From RUG695 sp050943135 (GTDB taxonomy: Bacteria > Planctomycetota > Planctomycetia > Pirellulales > Thermoguttaceae): DNA of 64,000 nt. Of this stretch, positions 16,988 to 24,989 are shown one piece after another; the stretch's first letter is position 1, and each line of letters starts with the position of its first letter. The notes below the pieces were generated by a model that was given only the letters and a program-made list of their open reading frames with translations, was not told the origin of the DNA and searched no databases. The stretch covers positions 62,001 to 126,000 of the forward strand of contig JBMNOP010000005.1 in assembly GCA_050943135.1 (NCBI GenBank), given 5' to 3'. The position numbers and the translations under genes were made by a program.

Positions 16988-17239
16988 TCATTTCTCGGCC
17001 AGAAGAGGTTCCAGGTAATCGAGAGTCGTCTGCATCGAAACCAGGTTGGGATAGTCCTCTTCCGGAATCTGAATCTTAAATCGTTTACGCAACTCCAGAA
17101 CGATGTCGAGCATATCCATACTGTCCATGCTGAGCTGTTCCCGAAACGAAACGTCGTCTTTAAGCTGATCGTAATCTTCGTCGGGCGCGATATCGGAAAG
17201 GATGTCTATGATCGCCGTTCGGATTTCAGATTTCGTCAT
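16988..17239 (-). CDS. Acyl carrier protein
   Basis: 83-residue acidic four-helix carrier. Serine 40 in QLSMDSMDMLD is the 4'-phosphopantetheine attachment site. The usual DSL is DSM here, and the helix III region (IQIPEEDYPNLVSMQTTLDY) is standard. It differs from textbook housekeeping AcpP (no GADSLD), and the gene sits inside a specialised operon, so it is probably the carrier dedicated to the neighbouring ketosynthase. The ATG lies inside the end of the ketosynthase gene (14-base overlap), with GAGGAGA 11 bases upstream, which couples their translation. Confidence 0.9.
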   Translation of the reverse strand: MTKSEIRTAIIDILSDIAPDEDYDQLKDDVSFREQLSMDSMDMLDIVLELRKRFKIQIPEEDYPNLVSMQTTLDYLEPLLAEK

Positions 17240-18524
17240 TCTGTTTATTATCTCCTCGTGATAACTCTTCTTCGTACTTTGCCACGATCAGCACCGCGTT
17301 GATGCCGACCATGCCGAACGAATTGTTCAAAATAACATGAATATCTTTTCCTTCAAGCGGCTTATTAAGTACCAGGGTCGGAAACGCGCATTGCGGGTCG
17401 AGCTCGTCGACATTGATCGTCGGATGGACAATTCCGTCTTGGAACGAGGGAAGGTTCCCGGCCAATTCCAAAACTCCGGCACCCCCCATGGCGTGACCGA
17501 TGAAGCTTTTTGTGTTGTTGACATACGTTTCGGGACAATCGGAAAAAACATCCCGGATTGCCTCGATCTCGTTGATGTCGCCGCTGACGGTCGACGTCGC
17601 ATGGGTGTTGACGATATCCACGTCAATAGGGCGTAACCCCGCGCTTTTGAGGGCTCGGCGCATACATTCGGCCTGCCGGGTTGAGTTGGGGAGAATAAAG
17701 TCGGTTGCGTCGCTGTTCATGCCGTAGCCGACGATTTCCCCATAGATTTTCGCACCGCGTGCCTTGGCGTCGGAAAGGCGTTCGAGCGTGTAGATTGCAC
17801 CTCCTTCCGAGACGACGATTCCGTTACGGGCGGCGTCGAATGGACGGGAGGCTTTGGCCGGGTCGTCGTGACGGGCCAGTGCCCCTTCGGCGGCAAACGC
17901 CGCGAAGATACCGAACGTATGAATACTTTCCGAGATCCCGCCGGCGAGCGCCAAATCGACTTCACCCAGCCGTAGCTGCTGCAAGCCCTGAATCAGGCCG
18001 GCATTCCCCGCAGCACATGCGGCGCCGATCGTGTAGTGCGGCCCGGTGATCTTCATGCTGAGGGTCACTTCCCCCGCTGGGCTATTCGCAACCGTTCGCG
18101 GATTGTGGTGATGCGACCAGTAGGCACAGTCATAGTCGTATTGCTTGATCTGGTAGATCTCGTTTTCGGTTTCGACGTTTCCATGTTCGGTGATTCCCAA
18201 ATAGACGCCGATCCGGTCTTTAGGGACGGAGTCCCAATCAAGACCCGCGTCGCCCACAGCTTCGTGGGCGCAGTAGATGGCAATACTTCCGGCGCGCGTA
18301 CCGCGGCGGAGTTCACGCCGCGACTCATATTTCAGGTTGTCAAAATGACAAATACCGGCGAATGTCTTGCCGAAATAACGGATCTCGTACGACTCGACCC
18401 CGCTGTTCCCCTCTAAAAGGGCGCGGCGGTACTCGGTCAACGTGTTGCCGTTGGGCGCAACCAGACCGATTCCGGTAATGACGATTCGTTGGTTTTCCGG
18501 TCGGGGGGGGACGATGTCTGACAC
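17226..18524 (-). CDS. Beta-ketoacyl-ACP synthase, FabF-like
   Basis: Condensing enzyme of 432 residues that extends ACP-bound acyl chains. The complete triad is visible: C170 (IGAACAAGNAG), H309 (VNTHATSTVSGD) and H344 (SFIGHAMGGAG), with K339 before it. The start is the GTG at 18524, one base after the response regulator stop, with GGAGAAGGA a few bases upstream; the open frame further upstream is unrelated sequence. The start VITGIGLVAPNG is typical of FabF. The active-site context (ACAAGN instead of ACASG) and the gene company mark it as a specialised rather than housekeeping enzyme. Confidence 0.9.
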   Translation of the reverse strand: MSDIVPPRPENQRIVITGIGLVAPNGNTLTEYRRALLEGNSGVESYEIRYFGKTFAGICHFDNLKYESRRELRRGTRAGSIAIYCAHEAVGDAGLDWDSVPKDRIGVYLGITEHGNVETENEIYQIKQYDYDCAYWSHHHNPRTVANSPAGEVTLSMKITGPHYTIGAACAAGNAGLIQGLQQLRLGEVDLALAGGISESIHTFGIFAAFAAEGALARHDDPAKASRPFDAARNGIVVSEGGAIYTLERLSDAKARGAKIYGEIVGYGMNSDATDFILPNSTRQAECMRRALKSAGLRPIDVDIVNTHATSTVSGDINEIEAIRDVFSDCPETYVNNTKSFIGHAMGGAGVLELAGNLPSFQDGIVHPTINVDELDPQCAFPTLVLNKPLEGKDIHVILNNSFGMVGINAVLIVAKYEEELSRGDNKQNDEI

Positions 18525-18525
18525 G

Positions 18526-19011
18526 CTAGGCTTCCTTCTCCGGGGTTTCGGGACTTTTCTCGGTAGGTGCAAAGGAATCCTCGATCGAGTCGATGTAACG
18601 ACGGAGCCGTTCAAGTTCGTTCGAGACATTGCGGAGCTTGAGCATATTCTCGACCCGCTTGAGAAGTTCCGGTTTATGAATCGGTTTGCTGAGGTAGTCG
18701 TCACACCCGGCGGCGACTGCGCGTTCGATATCTCCCAGATCACTCAATGCGGTGACCATAAGGATCATGATATTTTGGGTGCCGATCGATTTTTTCAATG
18801 TTTCGCATACCTCGAATCCGCTCAGTTTCGGCATCATGATGTCGAGCAGGATGATGTCTGGCTTGAAGGTCGAAACCTTTTCAAGTGTTTCCAGTCCGTC
18901 CGAGGCGAATTCAATTTCGTAGTCGCCCCCCATAAGATAGGCTTCGAGAAGTTCCTGGTTAACCTGGTTGTCGTCGGCAATCAGGATTCGTCCCTTCGTG
19001 CTCTCAGTCAT
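18526..19011 (-). CDS. Response regulator, stand-alone receiver domain
   Basis: 161 residues: one CheY-like receiver domain (about 8-125) and a charged C-terminal tail with a short coiled-coil stretch (LKLRNVSNELERLRRYIDS). Phosphorylation site D57 (LLDIMMP), acidic pair D13/D14, T87 and K109 (SKP) are all present, so it should be active. It is most like PleD/DivK receivers. No output domain is attached and no histidine kinase lies nearby. It overlaps the TPR gene by 8 bases and is one base from the ketosynthase gene, so it is co-transcribed with the acyl pathway. It may act through protein contacts. Confidence 0.88.
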   Translation of the reverse strand: MTESTKGRILIADDNQVNQELLEAYLMGGDYEIEFASDGLETLEKVSTFKPDIILLDIMMPKLSGFEVCETLKKSIGTQNIMILMVTALSDLGDIERAVAAGCDDYLSKPIHKPELLKRVENMLKLRNVSNELERLRRYIDSIEDSFAPTEKSPETPEKEA

Positions 19012-19408
19012 TCGATTCCTCGTTTTCTCCGGTTTCTTGGGATGCTTCGTCTTTGGGATATTCTTCGTGGTACTTCTCCATGAAGGCTCGGAAACGGGCT
19101 TCCTGAGCCTTGGCCAAAGCTTCTTCGGCGGTTTTGCGGTGTCCGCACTTGATCGCCAGAGACGAGAGCGCTGTGAAATAGAACGGGTCGTCGACGCTTA
19201 GTTCGCAGGCTCGCGAGGCCTCGCGAATCGAGTCGTCGAGACGTGCCAGTTTCCAGTAGAACACCGCCAACCCCAGGTGGGCCAGCGCGTAGTCGGGATA
19301 GTCCTCTGCCAGCCGTTCCAGGACAGAAACGGCGGTTTTCAGGTCGCCGGTCTCCCGGCAGGCGATGGCTTGATCGTATCGTTCTTCTTTGGTTTGATTT
19401 TCGGACAT
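19004..19408 (-). CDS. Small TPR-repeat protein
   Basis: 134 residues, cytoplasmic. It has three tetratricopeptide-like helix pairs: KEERYDQAIACRETGDLKTA, YALAHLGLAVFYWKLARLDD and FYFTALSSLAIKCGHRKTAE. A glutamate-rich tail (EEYPKDEASQETGENEESND) follows. TPR proteins act as scaffolds. The ATG at 19408 is chosen over an upstream in-frame start because the first ten residues of that longer form do not fit the repeat. It lies 42 bases after the helicase gene and overlaps the response regulator start. A link to the receiver protein is plausible but unproven. Confidence 0.7.
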   Translation of the reverse strand: MSENQTKEERYDQAIACRETGDLKTAVSVLERLAEDYPDYALAHLGLAVFYWKLARLDDSIREASRACELSVDDPFYFTALSSLAIKCGHRKTAEEALAKAQEARFRAFMEKYHEEYPKDEASQETGENEESND

Positions 19409-19450
19409 TTTACTTTCGGTAATCTTTCGACAACGCAATTTTCAGGCGTA

Positions 19451-21706
19451 TTACAGAGCACGGCGGATCCGGCGCAACGGTTTTCCGAAAACCGGTTTTG
19501 GCTCTTTCGGTTCTGATTTTTCGGGATCGTCGGGACGGGTAAACGCTTCGAACCCCTCAAGTTCCGTTCGTCGGAGAAGACGATTGATCCGCATTTCGAT
19601 GCGGGTCAACTCGTTCCCTTCTTCGGAGGTTACCAGGGTGAATGCCACGCCTTCTCGACCCATGCGCCCGGTACGTCCGACGCGATGGATGTAGTCGTCG
19701 CAGAATTCTGGTATGTCGTAGTTGATGATGTGCGAGATCCCGCTCACGTCGATTCCGCGACCAACCACATCGGTGGCAACCAGCAACTTAATCTTCCCGG
19801 CGCGGAATGAACGCATAATTGTATCGCGGTTCGATTGGGTCAAATCACCATGGATGGCCGAGACGGTCCACTCTTTGAATTCGCGCTTTAACGCATTGCC
19901 GAGTTTGTCGACACCTCGCTTCGTCCGGCAGAAGATGATCGCCTGTTGCGGGTTTTCCCGGCGCAGCAACCGCACCAACGCCTCGAATTTGCGTTCTCGA
20001 TCAACGGTAATGTAATACTGTTCGATCGTATCGGCGGCAATTTCGTTTTCGCTGCAATCGCACGTTTCCGGCTCGGTCATGTAACGTTGCGCCAACCGAA
20101 CCACCTCGTCGGCCAGGGTGGCGCTGAACAAAAGAGTCTGGCGGGTACGCGGTGTCTGACGGAGAATACGCTCGATATCTGGACGAAACCCGATATCGAG
20201 CATACGGTCGGCCTCGTCGAGAACAACCCACTTGAGCGAGGAAAGGGAGAGCGCACGGCGTTTGGTCAGGTCTAGGATACGTCCCGGCGTCCCAACGACG
20301 ATATCAACCCCGCCACGCATCTTTTTGATTTGGTCGGCGATCGGTTTCCCCCCGTAGCAGGCGACGATGGCGATTTCGCGATTATGGGCAAGTTTTGCCG
20401 TCTCATCTCGAATTTGGACTGCCAGCTCACGGGTTGGCACCACGATCAACGCGACCGGGTCGTCTCCCGGTTCACACCCTTCAATTCGCTCGATGATCGG
20501 AATCATAAAGGCCGCCGTTTTCCCGCTTCCGGTACGCGATTGCCCCATAACGTCTTTTCCGGCAAGGATCTTCGGAATCGTTTCTGCCTGGATAGGGGTC
20601 GGATCGTCGTAATGAACCTCGGCAAGCATTTCGAGCATCGCATTCGAGAGTACGATTCCGTCGAACGTCCAACTCTCGCGCAGCCGGGCGAAACTTTCGG
20701 AGGCCCCCGGCTGTTCCGGAACCGTCGACCGCCCGGGTCGCGCCGGACTCGGTCGGCGAGAGGACTCGGCTTCTTTTCGACGCTTTTCTTTTACCTCGGA
20801 GCCACCGGAACGCGCTTTCGGTGCCGTCTTGGCTCGCTTCGGTTCAGACGGTTTCGATTCGGATTCGGCTCGGGAAAGATGTTTGCCCGCCGGACCGACG
20901 ACGTTTTTCCCTGTGGATTGGACCGACGACGATTTGGCGGTCTGGATTGCGGTCGGCTCGTCTGCCGGCGCGTCGCCGCGCTCCGTGGCGATGTGAAGCA
21001 AGGTGTCGACCAGACCGAGGATCTGCTCGACGGTCATAAGGCTCGAAGAGACCTTTTCTTTCACGTCTTCGGAAAGACCGAGCTTATTGATGCGGTCGAT
21101 CCCGTAAGTGCGGATTGCATCAACCTGATCGCGGAAATTTGCCAGCGGATTATTCCCTTCCGAAGAGGCAGCCTTCCCCCGAGGCGCGGAGGACTGCGAG
21201 GTGTCGAACGGAAGCGCTTTTTTTCGTTTCGGCGGTGCGGTCGACCGAGCGGGCTTCTTTTCGACAGGCGCTGTGCCGGGCTCTTTTGTAGCCGGTTTCT
21301 TCGATCTTGGCTTGGCTCGGAGAGCCTTTTGGACGAGCTTTTCCTTTTCCCTGATATCGGCTTTTTCGGCATTGCGCAGGAAAACGCTAAATTCGTCGTC
21401 CTCGTTTTCAAGCATTTTGCCGTAACTCGGGATTGCCAGATCAAACTCGGGCGGAGCGGGATGCTCAACAACCGGTTTGATGGCGTAAGGATCGACTTCT
21501 TCTCCGCCGACGGTCAATGTCGATTCGACATGGTCGCGCTTTTTGCGGCTTCCTTTCTTTTTTTGCGCCGGCAGAAGCATGTCTTCCTGGGAGACGTTGT
21601 CGACCTCTCCCCATTCAAATCCGGTGCCGCCTCGACGGTTGCGGACAGGTCTTTTCTTGGAACCTTTCACGGTTCCGCTTTTCGGTTCATTAGATTCTTT
21701 TTTCAA
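19451..21706 (-). CDS. DEAD-box RNA helicase, RhlE-like, with long disordered N-terminus
   Basis: ATP-dependent RNA helicase, 751 residues. The helicase core starts near residue 345 with Q motif, then SRTGSGKTAAF (motif I), PTRELA, VLDEADRMLDIGF (motif II), LFSATL (motif III), VATDVVGRGID (motif V) and HRVGRTGRMGREG (motif VI). The first 340 residues are Lys/Arg/Ser/Pro/Glu rich and look disordered, unlike typical RhlE, which is about 400-450 residues in all. The start is a TTG at 21706 with GAGAG upstream; no in-frame ATG occurs for the next 42 codons, so the exact start is uncertain. It may help RNA turnover or cold adaptation. Confidence 0.85.
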   Translation of the reverse strand: MKKESNEPKSGTVKGSKKRPVRNRRGGTGFEWGEVDNVSQEDMLLPAQKKKGSRKKRDHVESTLTVGGEEVDPYAIKPVVEHPAPPEFDLAIPSYGKMLENEDDEFSVFLRNAEKADIREKEKLVQKALRAKPRSKKPATKEPGTAPVEKKPARSTAPPKRKKALPFDTSQSSAPRGKAASSEGNNPLANFRDQVDAIRTYGIDRINKLGLSEDVKEKVSSSLMTVEQILGLVDTLLHIATERGDAPADEPTAIQTAKSSSVQSTGKNVVGPAGKHLSRAESESKPSEPKRAKTAPKARSGGSEVKEKRRKEAESSRRPSPARPGRSTVPEQPGASESFARLRESWTFDGIVLSNAMLEMLAEVHYDDPTPIQAETIPKILAGKDVMGQSRTGSGKTAAFMIPIIERIEGCEPGDDPVALIVVPTRELAVQIRDETAKLAHNREIAIVACYGGKPIADQIKKMRGGVDIVVGTPGRILDLTKRRALSLSSLKWVVLDEADRMLDIGFRPDIERILRQTPRTRQTLLFSATLADEVVRLAQRYMTEPETCDCSENEIAADTIEQYYITVDRERKFEALVRLLRRENPQQAIIFCRTKRGVDKLGNALKREFKEWTVSAIHGDLTQSNRDTIMRSFRAGKIKLLVATDVVGRGIDVSGISHIINYDIPEFCDDYIHRVGRTGRMGREGVAFTLVTSEEGNELTRIEMRINRLLRRTELEGFEAFTRPDDPEKSEPKEPKPVFGKPLRRIRRAL

Positions 21707-21734
21707 AATGCTGTTACTCTCTTGCGTTTGGTAT

Positions 21735-22643
21735 TCAGAATGTGATCATTTTTCTGAACGCGTCCAGACGGGTGTCAAATTCTTCGGTGGTCAGGTTTTG
21801 AAGCCGTTCAAGCGAAAACCCCTCGACATTGTAACTTGCGATGATCGTCGCTCGAGCCATGGCCGCCACGATCGATTCGGGGTCGCTCTTGCCGGCCGCG
21901 GCCAGAACACCCATCAGCGCCCCGGCGAAAGAGTCGCCGGCCCCCGTCGGATCGATCACTTTTTCGGAGGGGAATGCCGGGATGAGACGGATCGCGTCAT
22001 TCGAAAGATAGAACGCGCCGTTTTCCCCTTTTTTGACGATGACGAACGACGGCCCCATCCGGAGGATTTCGCGTGCGGCGGCAATGGTGTTTTGCCGACC
22101 TGTCAGCAGGCGTGCCTCACTGTCGTTGAGGATCAGTCCGTCAATCTGCCGGAGAAGTTCCGCGAGGGGAGCGGGTGTGTGCCGAATGTAAAAATCCATC
22201 GTGTCGGCCACGGTCAGTCGCGGTTTCTTTGCCATCTTTGTCAAAAGATCGAGATGACTTACCGGCGAACCGTTGGCCAGAAAAACAAATTCGGAGTCGC
22301 GGTACGACTCGGGAACGACCGGCTTGTATTCTTCCCCCATCACGTTGAGTCGAATTTCCAACGTTTCTCGGTCGTCCATGTTTTCAAAGTATCTCCCCGA
22401 CCAAGAAAGTGTTTCGGCACCATGGCGGACTTCGAGTCCCTTCAAATCAATTTCTTTCGCGCGAAGGATATCGGTATAGGCGCTCGGCCAATCGTCGCCG
22501 ACAACGCCGACCAGGCGTACCGGGGTAAAGAAACCGGCGGCACACGCGGCGTAGACACCGCTTCCCCCGATGACCTTGGTTCGCTGCCCGATCGGAGTTT
22601 GGATGGAATCAAACGCGGCCGAACCGATCACCAACAGTGACAT
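21735..22643 (-). CDS. PfkB-family sugar/nucleoside kinase
   Basis: 302-residue ribokinase-fold kinase. The second PfkB signature DPTGAGDSFAGAL (231-243) carries the catalytic base D237 and the anion hole, and GGSGVYAACAA (26-36) is the first signature region. NDSEARLLTG is the conserved segment before the ATP site. The substrate cannot be read; the GGSGVYAA form with the late kinase motif is common in planctomycete and actinobacterial proteins annotated simply as PfkB kinases. It is the first gene of the leftward nine-gene run, and the helicase follows after 28 bases. Confidence 0.85.
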   Translation of the reverse strand: MSLLVIGSAAFDSIQTPIGQRTKVIGGSGVYAACAAGFFTPVRLVGVVGDDWPSAYTDILRAKEIDLKGLEVRHGAETLSWSGRYFENMDDRETLEIRLNVMGEEYKPVVPESYRDSEFVFLANGSPVSHLDLLTKMAKKPRLTVADTMDFYIRHTPAPLAELLRQIDGLILNDSEARLLTGRQNTIAAAREILRMGPSFVIVKKGENGAFYLSNDAIRLIPAFPSEKVIDPTGAGDSFAGALMGVLAAAGKSDPESIVAAMARATIIASYNVEGFSLERLQNLTTEEFDTRLDAFRKMITF

Positions 22644-23042
22644 AGCAATAACCTGCTTCCTTCGGATTTGACGACATCAAGCCTCTTGATGTTTTGCCCA
22701 CCCTGGGATGCGTCGCGAAAGAGGCATCCGACCGGGGACGTGCCCCCCTCTTCGGACAAACTCCAATTGTCGACCAATTCTACCATATTCGCAAAAATTT
22801 TAAAGATACCACCCCAATATATTACACCCGGCTTGTGTTCACTACTTTCGAATCACGGAAATTTTCGCGGCATGCGGGCCGTACCCTCACGGACTTTCCG
22901 GATCGGCGGCGGAGTTGCTCTTGCTTTCGGGTGGAATAATCACTAGTATCCGCCATCTTCAGGCGTTTGATTCTCCGGTAACTCGGCAAATCGAAAAATG
23001 CCGATCCTTGGAACCGCTCCAATCTTGACACAAGGCAGAAAA
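22644..23042. other. Divergent intergenic region (399 bp) between pfkB-type and oxoamine-synthase-like genes
   Basis: No gene seen. It contains a palindrome at 22674-22692 (ACATCAAG, loop CCT, CTTGATGT, followed by TTTT on the + strand) and an AT-rich stretch with AATATATTAC at about 22813-22824 that may be part of a promoter. No clear -35/-10 pair with standard spacing was found. Confidence 0.5.
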
Positions 23043-24515
23043 ATGCTTTATTTCGATAAACAGCCGTCCGGCAAACCGTTCGATCAAATACTCTCGTCGC
23101 TCCGTAAAGAAAACGGAGAGGAACCGGAACCACGTCTTGGGAATCCGCCTACGAAACGAGAGATCTCCCTCATCGAAAAGCTTTTTGCCTTCGACGGTCC
23201 CCCGGATGCCACGGTTTCCGTCGGCGGAGAAGAATACTATTATTTCTCTGGAGGAGGGTATCTGGGTTTGCAGGCACATCCTGAGGTCCTAGCCGCGACT
23301 TGCGAGGCCGTTCTTCACTACGGGATCTCGTCGGGGTCGTTGCGGCGTCGTTACACCCCCGTGCCGGTCTTGGAAGTCCAGCGGCAGGCGGCGGAAATTT
23401 TCGGAACCCAACGGGCTCTCTATTGTACCGGGGATTCCGACGCGCTCGGTTGCCTTCTGGAATCGGTGATCAGTTCATGCGACCTGGTTTTGATCGATGA
23501 ACACTGTAGTGATGCAACCCTTTCGATTACCCGCCGTATCCTCGCCCGATCGGCTGCCCGACTGGCCTCGTTTAAGCATCGGAATGCCGACGATTTGAAG
23601 CGGGTCCTTGTTCGAAAGACGAAAAACCGCTACAAGCATCCCCTGATTATCACCGACGGCGTTTTCAACGTGACCGGCGAGATCGCCCCGATTCCGGAAT
23701 ATTATAATGTTCTTTCCGCCTTTCCGGGTGCGGCGCTTCTGATTGACGATTCCGACGCGTTTGGAGTCTTGGGCGCAAAAGGGAGGGGAACGCTCGAATA
23801 TTTCGGCTACGATTCGAGTCGGGTCAACCTTACGCAGCAAGACGAGCATAGCGACCCCACCTACGGGATCGCCGGGCTTTCGTATGATGACTCTTTCTCC
23901 GAACCCGACTTTTTTGAAAAGAACATCTTCGATGGCGGGGAACCTTGGTCCGGAGAGGAAGACGCTGAAGGGGATGGGGAAGAAGACGATTTCATTTACT
24001 CGGAGCGGGACAAAACGGCGGAAGAGGCGAAAAAATCCGTTCCGATTTACACCTATCTTGTAACGTCGCTTGCACGCGCTATCGGAGGTTTTGGTGCAAT
24101 TATCCCGGGAAGTCCCTCGTTCCTCGACCGTATTCAGGATTTGCCCCGATTCCAGTTTTCAGACTATCCCCCGACACCGTTGGCCGCCGCCACGCTCAAG
24201 GGGCTACAACTCTCGTTTTACCGGGATGATATCCGGCATAAACTGTGGGACAACGTCTATTACTTCAAGTCGGAAATGAAAAAACTGGGATTCGCCGTCC
24301 AGGAGAATATGGTGCCGATCGTCGCGATCAAGACCGGGTCCGATCAGAATATGCGACGAATTCAGCATAAGATGATCAAAGAACAAATCCTCGTCTCGTT
24401 TTTGCAAAAGATCAACAGCCGACACCCCGAAGGAAATATCCGCACCGCACTTTTCGCAAGCCACGAACGGGTGATGCTCGATATTTTCCTCGATACCCTT
24501 CAGAGGTCGATGTGA
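23043..24515 (+). CDS. Alpha-oxoamine synthase-fold (BioF/Kbl-like) protein lacking the PLP lysine
   Basis: 490 residues, resembling 8-amino-7-oxononanoate synthase/2-amino-3-ketobutyrate CoA ligase. Family segments are YYFSGGGYLGLQAHPEV (about 66-82), DEHCSDA (152-158, keeping a histidine), ITDGVFNVTGEIAPI (203-217) and LIDDSDAFGVLGAKGRGT (233-250). The DDAH histidine is D238. At the usual TxSKALG/TLGKALG lysine the sequence reads SLARAIGG, with arginine at 345. Residues 263-335 form an acidic insertion not normal for the family. The start at 23043 is preceded by AAGG; an in-frame ATG at 22998 has none. PLP-dependent chemistry is doubtful. Confidence 0.75.
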   Translation: MLYFDKQPSGKPFDQILSSLRKENGEEPEPRLGNPPTKREISLIEKLFAFDGPPDATVSVGGEEYYYFSGGGYLGLQAHPEVLAATCEAVLHYGISSGSLRRRYTPVPVLEVQRQAAEIFGTQRALYCTGDSDALGCLLESVISSCDLVLIDEHCSDATLSITRRILARSAARLASFKHRNADDLKRVLVRKTKNRYKHPLIITDGVFNVTGEIAPIPEYYNVLSAFPGAALLIDDSDAFGVLGAKGRGTLEYFGYDSSRVNLTQQDEHSDPTYGIAGLSYDDSFSEPDFFEKNIFDGGEPWSGEEDAEGDGEEDDFIYSERDKTAEEAKKSVPIYTYLVTSLARAIGGFGAIIPGSPSFLDRIQDLPRFQFSDYPPTPLAAATLKGLQLSFYRDDIRHKLWDNVYYFKSEMKKLGFAVQENMVPIVAIKTGSDQNMRRIQHKMIKEQILVSFLQKINSRHPEGNIRTALFASHERVMLDIFLDTLQRSM

Positions 24516-24529
24516 GTTGCTCCCCGGAG

Positions 24530-24563
24530 CCGTCGGTCCCGAAAATCGACGGCTCTCCGGGAG
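24530..24563. terminator. Stem-loop between convergent genes
   Basis: CTCCCcGGAGCCGTCG pairs with CGACGGCTCTCCGGGAG with one small bulge around an 11-base or shorter loop. It sits between two convergent stop codons (24515 and 24567) and can act on both strands, although T-runs are poor. Confidence 0.6.
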
Positions 24564-24566
24564 AAC

Positions 24567-24989
24567 TCATTTGGAAAAGAGCCGGGCCATCTCTTTGGGG
24601 ACCCGGCGCGGTTTGCCGGTCTCGAAATCGACAAATGCCCAGCATGTCTCAGCCGTGGAGATGAGTTGGCCGTCCGACTTTCGGGTAAACCGGTACTTTC
24701 GAATGCAAGAGACGTTCTTCATCTCGGCCACCCAGGTTTCTCCGAGGAGCGTTTCGCCAGGGAAAATCGGGTGGATGTAGTCGACGACGTGCCGGCGAAC
24801 CAACCACCCCCCGCCGTACTCGATGTACCGCTGATCATTCCAGCCGTAAAATTCCGAATGGGTGACCGCAATATCCTGCATCCAGGCGATATATCTTGTG
24901 TTGTTCGCATGTTCGAAAACATCGGCGTCGGTTTTGAGCACCGGGATCTCCGCGTGGAAAACTCTGTTTTCGTCTACGTAACCTGTCAT
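24567..24989 (-). CDS. 4-hydroxybenzoyl-CoA thioesterase-family (hot-dog) acyl-CoA thioesterase
   Basis: 140-residue hot-dog fold protein, likely hydrolysing an acyl-CoA. TDADVFEHANNTRYIAWMQD (20-39) is the active-site helix region of the 4HBT/YbgC group, where an aspartate is usual before the GH/EH pair. The LVRRHVVDYIHPIFPGETL strand is also typical. Substrate unknown. The ATG overlaps the stop of the DUF4432 gene by four bases (ATGA-type), so the two are co-translated. It ends next to a shared stem-loop with the convergent gene. Confidence 0.8.
   Translation of the reverse strand: MTGYVDENRVFHAEIPVLKTDADVFEHANNTRYIAWMQDIAVTHSEFYGWNDQRYIEYGGGWLVRRHVVDYIHPIFPGETLLGETWVAEMKNVSCIRKYRFTRKSDGQLISTAETCWAFVDFETGKPRRVPKEMARLFSK

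Noticed and set aside
13584..22643. Carotenoid biosynthesis cluster
   Set aside because: Two CrtI-like genes alone do not make one: no phytoene synthase, cyclase or geranylgeranyl synthase is present, and KS/ACP/FabZ point to acyl chemistry.
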